Under the pieces are notes generated by a model that made no database searches, was not told the origin of the DNA, and was given only the letters and a program-made list of their open reading frames with translations. A DNA stretch of 64,000 nt from Collinsella sp. (GTDB lineage Bacteria > Actinomycetota > Coriobacteriia > Coriobacteriales > Coriobacteriaceae), in the NCBI GenBank assembly GCA_019424905.1, contig JAHYYP010000006.1, forward strand, positions 1 through 64,000, read 5' to 3'. Positions 17,224 through 24,400 of this stretch are shown here, in pieces. Each line of letters opens with the position of its first letter. Position 1 is the first letter of the stretch. The position numbers and the translations under genes were made by a program.

Positions 17224-17306
17224 GACGGCAGCCCAAGTTCTGGAAAGCTGGGCAGCGCCGTTGCTTGGATTAAGGGGTCAACGCCTTAGCGGCGGCGACC
17301 CCTTTT
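17224..17306 (+). ncRNA. Candidate antisense antitoxin RNA (~84 nt)
   Basis: Starts just after the promoter at 17189-17217 and ends in a terminator: GGGGTC (17273-17278) pairs with GACCCC (17297-17302), followed by TTTT. The body contains a second hairpin (GCCCA...TGGGC). It is transcribed convergently with the 41-residue peptide gene on the minus strand, overlaps its last ~20 bp and is fully complementary to its 3' untranslated region. This is the standard layout of TxpA/RatA- or BsrG/SR4-like type I systems. Transcription has not been shown. Confidence 0.5.
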
Positions 17307-17411
17307 ACGTTGCTTCGAACGTTGCTTGAGTGCCTCGGAAAGCCCGACGAGCGCTGTGAAGAACGAGACCAAAGCGGTCAGAAGTCTCACAAAATCAATC
17401 AGATCGGTCAT
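17286..17411 (-). CDS. 41-residue hydrophobic, basic-tailed peptide (candidate type I toxin)
   Basis: Read directly from the reverse complement: residues 1-25 form one hydrophobic helix (MTDLIDFVRLLTALVSFF, then TALVGL) and residues 29-41 are almost all Lys/Arg/Gln, ending RKRGRRR. This is the profile of small holin-like or type I toxin peptides that insert in the membrane. GGGAGGTG sits 8 nt before the ATG at 17411; an ATG two codons earlier is too close to it. The leader contains CCTCC 8 nt upstream of GGAGG, so the binding site can be masked in a hairpin, another type I toxin habit. A convergent short RNA gene overlaps the 3' end. No family match is claimed; alternative explanation is an uncharacterised small membrane protein. 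Confidence 0.6.
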   Translation of the reverse strand: MTDLIDFVRLLTALVSFFTALVGLSEALKQRSKQRKRGRRR

Positions 17412-17538
17412 GGGCATCACCTCCCATCAGATGGAGGGCGTTGCCCGGCACATGGAACTGCCGTCAACAGTATCAATTCTATCAAAGCGCAGTTAGGTAT
17501 GCGAATGTTTGTTCGTATTTCAAGAGACCAGCGTCACC

Positions 17539-17567
17539 TGTGACAAAGGGGCTATCCCTTTGTCACA
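17539..17567 (-). terminator. HAD phosphatase terminator (TGTGACAAAGGG hairpin)
   Basis: Perfect 12-bp arms TGTGACAAAGGG (17539-17550) and CCCTTTGTCACA (17556-17567), 5-nt loop, directly after the HAD stop codon on the minus strand. No clear T-run. Confidence 0.6.
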
Positions 17568-18425
17568 TTATTCGATGACGGTGCGGGAGTTTTGCTTGCG
17601 CATGGTGGCGAGCATGTGTTTGGGGACGGCATGAACCATGCAACTGCCGATAGTTGCACTCGCGGCGGCCTTGGCGGCATCGCTGCCGTTTTTGGTCGCG
17701 TAGCTGTGGCGGAAACGTTTGAGCATGGCAATGTCGTTGCCGCCGTCGCCGTAGACCGCGACCTCGTCCTCGGCAATGCCGTAGTAGCCCGCCAGCCAGG
17801 ACACACTCTCGCCCTTGTTGCACGCCACGTCCGTGATCTCGAACATCACCGGATCGAACGGCGCGTTGACCACGCGGTCCGATCGCTCGGCCAAATATGC
17901 CTTAAGGTCGCGCTCCAGCTCGGGCGAGGTCACGCGGCAGTTGATCTTGCACACATCGTGGCGAAGGATGTCACCGATCGACTGGTCGAAATACTGTTCC
18001 TCGTGATAGCCGCCACGCGCGCGCATGCCGCGCATCACGATGCGCTTGATAGGGCTGTCCTTTTTAAAGCCCGCCTGATGCATCTCGAACGAACCGCTCG
18101 AGAACATGCCATCGGGTGTGGAGCAATCAAAGCAAATGTCCGGGAATGCCTTGAGCAGCTCCTCGGTAACCTGCGGATCGATGGTCCAGGTCTTGAGCAC
18201 CTCGCCATGGCAGTCGCGCACGATGGACCCATTGGAGCAGCAGGCGTCAAGCGCCAGCCCCGTAAAGCCATGCTCGCCGATTGGCAACGTCGAGCGCCCG
18301 GTCGCGGGAACCACATGCAGGCCAGCCTCGGTCAGCTCGCGAATGGCGCGGCGGATGGTCCCGTCTGCCTCGTGCAGGGCGTTCAGCAGCGTTCCGTCTA
18401 AGTCACTCGCAAACATCTTGATCAT
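17568..18425 (-). CDS. Cof-type HAD-IIB family phosphatase
   Basis: 285 residues. Haloacid-dehalogenase fold hydrolase of the Cof/YidA type, acting on sugar or cofactor phosphates in the cytoplasm. Visible: motif I ASDLDGTLL (nucleophile Asp8, Asp10), motif II ATGR, and motif IV YGDGGNDIAMLK; the cap region between ~90 and 200 is of the C2B type. Start at the ATG at 18425 because the next residues run straight into motif I; the AGGAGAGG ribosome binding site lies 8 nt upstream but inside a perfect 22-bp hairpin (18425-18480). It is downstream of the MFS gene on the same strand. Substrate unknown. Confidence 0.9.
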   Translation of the reverse strand: MIKMFASDLDGTLLNALHEADGTIRRAIRELTEAGLHVVPATGRSTLPIGEHGFTGLALDACCSNGSIVRDCHGEVLKTWTIDPQVTEELLKAFPDICFDCSTPDGMFSSGSFEMHQAGFKKDSPIKRIVMRGMRARGGYHEEQYFDQSIGDILRHDVCKINCRVTSPELERDLKAYLAERSDRVVNAPFDPVMFEITDVACNKGESVSWLAGYYGIAEDEVAVYGDGGNDIAMLKRFRHSYATKNGSDAAKAAASATIGSCMVHAVPKHMLATMRKQNSRTVIE

Positions 18426-18480
18426 GGGCACGCCTCTCCTTCGTCTGCACGATATTGTAGACGAAGGAGAGGCGTGCCCA
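18425..18480 (-). promoter_or_regulatory. Perfect hairpin masking the HAD ribosome binding site
   Basis: Arms of 22 bp without mismatch (18425-18446 and 18459-18480) and a 12-nt loop. On the minus-strand mRNA the 3' arm contains AGGAGAGG and ends in the A of the start codon. Could block translation initiation or terminate MFS readthrough. Confidence 0.7.
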
Positions 18481-18540
18481 AACAATGCCGTCCCGGCGCG
18501 GCGTACCACCGCCTCCACAAATTCACGGTGCCCCAGTGCG

Positions 18541-19803
18541 TTAAGACAATCGCCACAAGCGACTTTTCAGCCGATAAAACAGCACCGTCGTCAACGTCAA
18601 CACCGCCAGCATGCCTGCGAATACAATCGCCGGTGTCCATCGATCATATGCAACCCCGTACGTCAATTGGCCGATAGGTGTTGCGCAGGAAAGGACCATG
18701 TAAACGACCGAAAGCACTTTTCCGCAGAGCTCAGTCGGCGCTGCCCGTTGAACAAACGCGATGATTTCAACCGACGCAATGGCTGCCCACACCATGACCC
18801 ATGCCGAACCAACCGCAAACACGGTGAACACCCATACATCTGTGCCGAACAGTAGCGTGACAATAATCGGTACGACTCCTAAACAGATCATCGCAACATA
18901 TTGACATATGCCCTTGAAGGAAAAACGATGCGGCCAAATACCGACCAAACCACTGCCGACAAGACCACCTAAGCCCATAGCCACCTCAATAATCCCAACA
19001 AAGGATGACTGCATTCCGAGATGCTTTGCAACAATAACGGGAGCACCAATCGTTAACCCAACTAACGCAAGGTTCAAAATAGCCGCAATCAAAAACACAA
19101 CGAGCAATGATGAGTTTTGAGACAGGTACCGAATCAACTCCCGAAAATCGTTTCGGCGTGTCGTACGAGTCGCGCCGTCTCCCATCGTTTCAGATGAGGC
19201 ATTTTGCTTGAGTGCGCCCCCGAACAGCAGGGCTGAAATCGTAAACGTCAACGCCGCGGTTTCGCATAGAGTATCGATACCAAAGCACCCATAGACTGCC
19301 GTCCCGACTACAGGCCCCAAGATATTGCTCATCATGATTATCTGCGAGACCAACGCAGTGGCACGCTCAACCTTTTCTTGGCCCGTCATGCACACCGCCT
19401 CAATTTGAAGCATCGGTTTCAGCAGCGATTGGATGCCATATTGGACGCAAAGCATTGCTGCCACGACAACCGCAAGAGGCAGCGAACGCTTCATGGGGAT
19501 AAACAGCAGTGATGCAGCCATCAGAACAATGCCGAGTACCACAAGAACCCCGCGACGTCTTCCCCGATCCGCCAAAATCCCGCCAACCGGAGTCGCGAGC
19601 ACGCCCGGTATGAACGCTATCGCCGCGACGGCGCCATATAACGTTGAGGAGCCGCTGCAATCGAACAAGTAAAGCGGGCACGCAAAGCACAGTGCCGACA
19701 GCATCGAATACGCACACAGCTGTGCAACAAGAAGACCAAATAGCCTGATAGATCGCACTGTTTTTGGCGCCAATGAAACGCTAATTCTTCGCATCCCAGC
19801 CAT
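18541..19803 (-). CDS. MFS transporter
   Basis: 420 residues with 12 hydrophobic segments and the MFS loop GGILADRGRRRGVLVV (motif A, after segment 2). It resembles macrolide/drug efflux-type MFS proteins (MefA-like group); the cargo is not identifiable. It lies downstream of a TetR gene on the same strand and the 102-bp gap between them carries two palindromic operators, so expression is probably induced when the TetR ligand (perhaps the exported drug) binds. Codon use is visibly less GC-rich than in neighbouring genes, which suggests acquisition. The HAD gene follows 115 bp downstream. Confidence 0.87.
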   Translation of the reverse strand: MAGMRRISVSLAPKTVRSIRLFGLLVAQLCAYSMLSALCFACPLYLFDCSGSSTLYGAVAAIAFIPGVLATPVGGILADRGRRRGVLVVLGIVLMAASLLFIPMKRSLPLAVVVAAMLCVQYGIQSLLKPMLQIEAVCMTGQEKVERATALVSQIIMMSNILGPVVGTAVYGCFGIDTLCETAALTFTISALLFGGALKQNASSETMGDGATRTTRRNDFRELIRYLSQNSSLLVVFLIAAILNLALVGLTIGAPVIVAKHLGMQSSFVGIIEVAMGLGGLVGSGLVGIWPHRFSFKGICQYVAMICLGVVPIIVTLLFGTDVWVFTVFAVGSAWVMVWAAIASVEIIAFVQRAAPTELCGKVLSVVYMVLSCATPIGQLTYGVAYDRWTPAIVFAGMLAVLTLTTVLFYRLKSRLWRLS

Positions 19804-19815
19804 AAGCCTGCCCCC

Positions 19816-19840
19816 AAATACATACTGTTAGTATGTATTT
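19816..19840. promoter_or_regulatory. TetR operator 1 (MFS promoter)
   Basis: Perfect palindrome AAATACATACT-GTT-AGTATGTATTT directly upstream of the MFS start codon. Confidence 0.75.
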
Positions 19841-19883
19841 AATGACTTGAAAAGGGCAGCCGTGGCTACCCTCACAAATCAAT

Positions 19884-19902
19884 TACATACCGTTGGTATC
19901 TA
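19884..19902. promoter_or_regulatory. TetR operator 2
   Basis: TACATACC-GTT-GGTATCTA, same core (ACATAC, GTT spacer) as operator 1 with one mismatch; lies just after the tetR stop codon, 68 bp from operator 1. Confidence 0.62.
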
Positions 19903-19904
19903 TA

Positions 19905-20567
19905 TTACCACCCGGCACGGTTCCATACGTCCCAAATCTGGGCCGTTGTCTGGAGCACTTCATTACCCAAATCAAGCCCCACCGCGGCCGCCATCTGCGC
20001 CAAACATTGTGCGCGAGCAAGCATTCGCTCCTTGGGCTCGAGCGGACGGAACAATGGCAGCAGCCAAAGATTCGCTAACAACGATACGGCCTCCGCTGCT
20101 TCGCGCGGGCATTCGCACGCAATGGAGCCGTCGGCGATGCCCTCCTCGATTACTGGCAAGAGATTGCCATCGGCCGACTCGTCAAACGAACCTTGGTACT
20201 GCATCGCCAGCAGCCGCGAGCTTTTTACCGGATCTGCCGCAGGATGCATGCGAGTCCATAGCTCGATTTGCGGAACGACGGACTCGGGCGCATAAAGTCG
20301 TTTGAGCTTTTGAGCTCCCGTCATATTGCCAGCACCGAGTGTCGCGCGACGGTGCTCAGCAATCGGAGCCGTTGCCCGATCAAATGCGGCGTTGAAAATC
20401 TCCTCTTTGCTCTTAAAGTGATGATAGACAGCACCCTTGGTCATGCCATCGAGGCGGTCGACGATGTCTTGAATGCTCGTCCCCTCATAACCCTGTACGC
20501 AGAATAGCTCCAGCGCCGCGTCGAGAATCTTCGCGACAGTCTCCTCGGGATATTTATTACGACCCAT
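19905..20567 (-). CDS. TetR/AcrR family regulator of the MFS gene
   Basis: 220 residues. Helix-turn-helix at about residues 8-55: ILDAALELFCVQGYEGTSIQDIVDRLDGMTKGAVYHHFKSKEEIF, textbook TetR. The rest is a helical ligand-binding domain. The start was taken at MGRNKYPEE (ATG 20567) because the in-frame residues upstream are not TetR-like. It is transcribed ahead of, and in the same direction as, the MFS exporter, with two shared-core palindromes between them, so it most likely represses the exporter in the absence of a ligand. Confidence 0.9.
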   Translation of the reverse strand: MGRNKYPEETVAKILDAALELFCVQGYEGTSIQDIVDRLDGMTKGAVYHHFKSKEEIFNAAFDRATAPIAEHRRATLGAGNMTGAQKLKRLYAPESVVPQIELWTRMHPAADPVKSSRLLAMQYQGSFDESADGNLLPVIEEGIADGSIACECPREAAEAVSLLANLWLLPLFRPLEPKERMLARAQCLAQMAAAVGLDLGNEVLQTTAQIWDVWNRAGW

Positions 20568-20641
20568 AATCCGTCCATCCACAACGCAAGTCTTGTGCCT
20601 CATTGCAGCATTTTAACGTTGCGGATGGTAGACGGTCGATT

Positions 20642-20980
20642 CTACACCGCGGCGGGACCGTGTTCGCCAGTACGTATGCGAATAACTTCCTCGACCGGCT
20701 CGACCCAGATCTTGCCGTCGCCGACGGCACCGGTGCGAGCGGCGCTGCAGATAATGTCGACAATGCCGTCGACATGCTCATCGGCGCAAATGAGCGTGAA
20801 CTGCACCTTAGGAATCGTGTTGACAAGCAACTCGTTGCCGCGCACGTATTCCTTCCAGCCATGCTGTGCGCCGCAGCCCTGCACCTGGTTGATAGTCATG
20901 CCACGAACATCAGCAGCAAACAGCGCGTCTTTAAGAACCTCAAGCTTTTCCTGGCGCACGATAGCCGTGATTTTTTTCAT
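20642..20980 (-). CDS. glnK: P-II nitrogen regulatory protein
   Basis: 112 residues. Trimeric sensor of 2-oxoglutarate and ATP/ADP that gates AmtB and other nitrogen targets. MKKITAIVRQEKLEVLKDAL, the T-loop region GWKEYVRGNELLVNTIPKVQF and the C-terminal GDGKIWVEPVEEVIRIRTGE are unmistakable. The residue in the position of the conserved T-loop Tyr51 is Leu (RGNELL versus RGAEYV), so uridylylation or adenylylation of that tyrosine is not possible. AGAGAGGAATTCACT gives the ribosome binding site. It is downstream of amtB on the same strand with an intergenic hairpin between; the gene order is amtB then glnK, the reverse of the usual order. Confidence 0.95.
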   Translation of the reverse strand: MKKITAIVRQEKLEVLKDALFAADVRGMTINQVQGCGAQHGWKEYVRGNELLVNTIPKVQFTLICADEHVDGIVDIICSAARTGAVGDGKIWVEPVEEVIRIRTGEHGPAAV

Positions 20981-21031
20981 AGTGAATTCCTCTCTTCAAT
21001 AAAAGAAATGAATTGTCCTTCACATGGCACG

Positions 21032-21129
21032 GGTTTTCCAGGTGCCCGAGATTGTCCCGAAAGAGGAGCGCCGCGTACTTCGGTACGCAAGCGACGGTTT
21101 GAGGGGCAAGGTCGGGTGCCTGGGAAAGC
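21032..21129. repeat. Inverted repeat between amtB and glnK
   Basis: Imperfect outer arms (TTTTCCAGGTGCCCGA at 21034 against TCGGGTGCCTGGGAAA at 21113) around a tight inner stem GCGTAC-TTCG-GTACGC (21073-21088) with a UUCG tetraloop. Could partially terminate or process the amtB-glnK transcript. Confidence 0.6.
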
Positions 21130-21136
21130 CGCGCTG

Positions 21137-22414
21137 CTAATCGAGTCCGGAGAACGAGGGGTACGCGCTCTCGCCGTGCTGACTCGCATCCAGGCCCAGC
21201 GCCTCGTCGGCCTCGTCCACACGCAGGCTGCCATGGAACAGTGCCTTGACCACCGCGGCGATCACCAAGTCGAGCACCAGCACAATAACGACCGTCACCA
21301 CAATGCCCAGAATCTGCGAGACGAGCAGCGACACGTCGCCCGTGTAGAACAGGCCACCCTTACCGGTCCACGAGAGCTCCGGCACGCAGAACAGGCCCGT
21401 GAGCACGCCGCCCAAAATGCCGCCGATGCCGTGGCAACCGAACGCGTCGAGCGCGTCGTCGTAGCCACACTTGGTCTTAAGATGGCTGATGGCGAGGTAG
21501 CAGACGGGAGACACGATCAAGCCCATGACCAGCGCCGCCCACGGCTCGACAAAGCCCGCGCCCGGCGTGACCACCACAAGACCCGCGACCAAACCGGTGC
21601 TGGCACCCACCAGCGTGGGGCGACCGGTATGCACGCGCTCGACGGCAAGCCACGAGACCATGCCCGCCGCGCTGGCCGTCACGGTGTTGAGAATGGCAAG
21701 CGCAGCCACGGCGTCGGCCTTAAACTCGCTGCCGCCGTTAAAACCAAACCAGCCAAACCAAAGCAGACCGGCGCCCAGCGCCACAAACGGCACGTTATGC
21801 GGACGGTAGCTCACCATGCCAAAGCCGCGACGACGGCCGAGTATTAAGCAGAGAATCAGGCCCGTCAGACCGGACGAAATGTGCACCACGTCGCCGCCAG
21901 CAAAGTCGAGTGCGCCGATAATGTCACCGATAAAGGAACCATCGCCGCCCCAAACCATGTGGGCGAGCGGCGCATAGACCACGAGCAGCCAAATGCCCAG
22001 GAAGGCCGTCATGGCACCAAACTTAACGCGGCCGGCCAGGCTGCCCGTGACGATAGCTGCCGTGATCATGGCAAACGCCATCTGAAAGGCGATGTTGATG
22101 ATCTGAGGGTAGACGGCACCGTCCGCGGCATTGCCCTCGGCCGCCTGCAGCACCTGGTTGAGCACCGGCAGGCACAGCAGCTGGTCAAGGCCTCCAATAA
22201 ACGGGCTGGAACCGTCGCCGCCGTAGGCCAGCGACCAGCCGGCAACAATCCACAGCACACCAACCAGGCCAATGGCGCCAAAGCACATAAGCATGGTGTT
22301 GATGACATTTTTGCGCCTGGACAGGCCGCCATAGAAAAACGCCAGACCCGGTGTCATTAAAAACACGAGCATGGTGCAGATGAGCATAAACGTTGTCGAT
22401 CCCGTATCGTACAT
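21137..22414 (-). CDS. amtB: Ammonium transporter
   Basis: 425 residues, about 11 membrane segments. Conducts ammonium/ammonia across the cytoplasmic membrane. Signatures: MTPGLAFFYGGLSRRKN at the N-terminus, DFAGGDVVHISSG (twin-His pore region), and FGCHGIGGILGGVLTGLF with the second pore His. Start at the ATG at 22414 after AAGGGGGAGCGA; the frame extends upstream without homology. The soluble C-terminus ends near ASQHGESAYP, the part that contacts GlnK. The partner glnK lies immediately downstream. Confidence 0.95.
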   Translation of the reverse strand: MYDTGSTTFMLICTMLVFLMTPGLAFFYGGLSRRKNVINTMLMCFGAIGLVGVLWIVAGWSLAYGGDGSSPFIGGLDQLLCLPVLNQVLQAAEGNAADGAVYPQIINIAFQMAFAMITAAIVTGSLAGRVKFGAMTAFLGIWLLVVYAPLAHMVWGGDGSFIGDIIGALDFAGGDVVHISSGLTGLILCLILGRRRGFGMVSYRPHNVPFVALGAGLLWFGWFGFNGGSEFKADAVAALAILNTVTASAAGMVSWLAVERVHTGRPTLVGASTGLVAGLVVVTPGAGFVEPWAALVMGLIVSPVCYLAISHLKTKCGYDDALDAFGCHGIGGILGGVLTGLFCVPELSWTGKGGLFYTGDVSLLVSQILGIVVTVVIVLVLDLVIAAVVKALFHGSLRVDEADEALGLDASQHGESAYPSFSGLD

Positions 22415-22612
22415 TCGCTCCCCCTTGGTCGCATGGACGTTGTCGGCGCCCATAATGCGGCCGAGGGGCAACTGGTGTAGACCAGATACGGCGTTGTTAA
22501 ACGCCGCGTTGTCGAATGGAAACGGTGCCGCAATCTTGTAAACGGCGCGGCAACGGGCGCGAAACGAACGGGAAACGTGCGAACGAGAAGGGCGCGCTTG
22601 GCCCCGCTCTGG

Positions 22613-23632
22613 CTAGCGCCGGAACAGCTCGCGGGCTCGGTCGCGGAGGTCGGTAGCTCGGATGACGCCCTCGTAGCGATTGATGCGCAGACGCGGGAAG
22701 GCGTTAAAGAAGCGTAGGTCGCGGCGGCTGAGCGACACGCTCGGCACCGGACGGCTCATGCGCTTTCCGGCAAGGCGACGACTGAGCGACGGACGCGGCA
22801 TGCTCGGCGCGGCATCGGCCACGCGGCGGGCAGCGAGCGCCAGGCCGCGAGCACCATCCGAGATAAATGTCGGCATCGAAGCCTTCTCGCGCAGGGCATC
22901 GAGCGCCGCGTCGCCCAGCTCGGCCAGCCAGGCGTTAACGGCGCGACCGCGGATATGCGTCTGCGCCACCGAATCGATCGCCGAATCGGGAATACGTTCG
23001 AGCATAGAGTCGGAGGCATCGGCAAGCGACTCATTGATGCGGTCGGCAAGGTCGGCACGCACACGCTCCAGCTCATCGGACAGGCGACGCCAGCTGGCCA
23101 ACGAGCACACCGCATCGACCATCATCGCGACCGCGACGATAAAGGCGGACAGCCGCACAATCAGCACCGGCAGATGGCCGAGCAGCCCCAGCAATGCCGG
23201 CTCCACCAAGCGGCAAATGCACAGCGCGCCCAAGCCAAACGCACAGGCCCAGTACAGGCAGATGCGTCCGTGCAGGTTAAACGGCAGGTGTGAGTAATCC
23301 CAAAAGCGCGCGCCTGTTGTTTTTTCCAATAGAAGGCCCACACTGTACTCGATTACGCTGCATACAAGCGCCGCGGCGACAAACTGGCTCGAGGCATCTG
23401 GAATCCCGCGCAGCAAAAGCCAGCAGGCTATGCCGCCCACACCATAGATAGGGCAACACGGCCCCAGCAAAAAGCCACTGTTGGCAAATCGTCCGTGATT
23501 GAGCATGGCGCAAACCGTCGACTCCCACGCCCAGCCGCAAAACCCGTAAAAGGCAAACGAGAGCACCAGTGCCGAGAGTGGACAGGCGGCAAGCGTCGCG
23601 CCGCCAAAAGCCATGTCGATCGCGGTTCCCAC
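22613..23632 (-). CDS. CmpB-like putative ABC transporter permease
   Basis: 339 residues. Four to six membrane segments in the first 180 residues with the PF06541-type signature FAFYGFCGWAWESTVC and GFLLGPCCPIYGVG, as in putative ABC transporter permeases (CmpB-like); the C-terminal half is a soluble Arg/Ala-rich region of no known family. GTG start at 23632, 3 bp after the upstream stop codon, with GGAGAGGG in the end of the HD gene, so translation is coupled. Function unknown; the HD neighbour hints at a nucleotide or stress role, which is inference only. Confidence 0.75.
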   Translation of the reverse strand: MGTAIDMAFGGATLAACPLSALVLSFAFYGFCGWAWESTVCAMLNHGRFANSGFLLGPCCPIYGVGGIACWLLLRGIPDASSQFVAAALVCSVIEYSVGLLLEKTTGARFWDYSHLPFNLHGRICLYWACAFGLGALCICRLVEPALLGLLGHLPVLIVRLSAFIVAVAMMVDAVCSLASWRRLSDELERVRADLADRINESLADASDSMLERIPDSAIDSVAQTHIRGRAVNAWLAELGDAALDALREKASMPTFISDGARGLALAARRVADAAPSMPRPSLSRRLAGKRMSRPVPSVSLSRRDLRFFNAFPRLRINRYEGVIRATDLRDRARELFRR

Positions 23633-23635
23633 CGT

Positions 23636-24172
23636 CTACCCTCTCCTCTTTTCGTTCGATTCGCTGCTCACGTCATCGTCCGCCTCGTCCTTGCGCCGCA
23701 GACGGCCGGCGACCGTCTCGCGCAGTGCGCACCATTTATCCGCCAGGCACACAATCCATGCCTCACGACACGTCGGCGGCACCGGTACCAGCGGAAACAT
23801 ATGCCGTACGATAATATTCCGCTCGCGCGGCGTCAGCTCAAAATCTTCCTCCGCACGCGCCAGGGCAAAAAACGGGTGACGAAAGCCATGCAGTCGATGG
23901 CTTGGGTCGGGATCGTGCCAGTCATAGAGAAAGTAATCGTGCAGCAGGGCCCCGCGCAGCAGCGAGGCGCGGTCGATCGAAATGCCAGCACGGCCCAAGC
24001 GCTCGGCAAAGGACAGACTTGCCCGCGCTACCGAGGTCACATGTGTATAGACCGTCACATCGCCATGTTGGATAAACTCATGTGTCAGGCCCAAGCGGCC
24101 CGTCTGGGCAAGCTGACGGGCGGCATCGTCGACCTCGCGCGCGATTTTCTCGGCACGAACGGTATCGGACAT
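23636..24172 (-). CDS. HD-domain protein
   Basis: 178 residues. HD-superfamily phosphohydrolase-like protein: VYTHVTSVARASL supplies the first His, LLRGALLHDYFLYDWH the HD doublet, and a later EDFELTPRERNIIVRHMFPL region the distal His. Metal-dependent hydrolysis of a nucleotide or similar phosphate is the usual role; the substrate is unknown. Start at ATG 24172 behind GGAAGGGGG. The next gene starts 3 bp after its stop, an obvious two-gene operon. Similar small HD proteins occur as lone hydrolases in clostridia and Coriobacteriia. Confidence 0.8.
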   Translation of the reverse strand: MSDTVRAEKIAREVDDAARQLAQTGRLGLTHEFIQHGDVTVYTHVTSVARASLSFAERLGRAGISIDRASLLRGALLHDYFLYDWHDPDPSHRLHGFRHPFFALARAEEDFELTPRERNIIVRHMFPLVPVPPTCREAWIVCLADKWCALRETVAGRLRRKDEADDDVSSESNEKRRG

Positions 24173-24400
24173 GCTGCCCCCTTCCAGCGGCTCACGGCGG
24201 CAAGCCACGGCCTGCACACATTGAATAAAATCATCATCGAATTTACCAGTATGGCATCGGACAAAACGTTTTGCCCCGCCAGTTGGCGAATTACCGCGCC
24301 GCCGTCACATATCAAACGCCAAAATGTGCGAGACTGTCTTGTGCAATTGTGCCGGCCGAGGGAGTGCCGGCGCTCGATTCGCATGGAGTAACCCACAACG

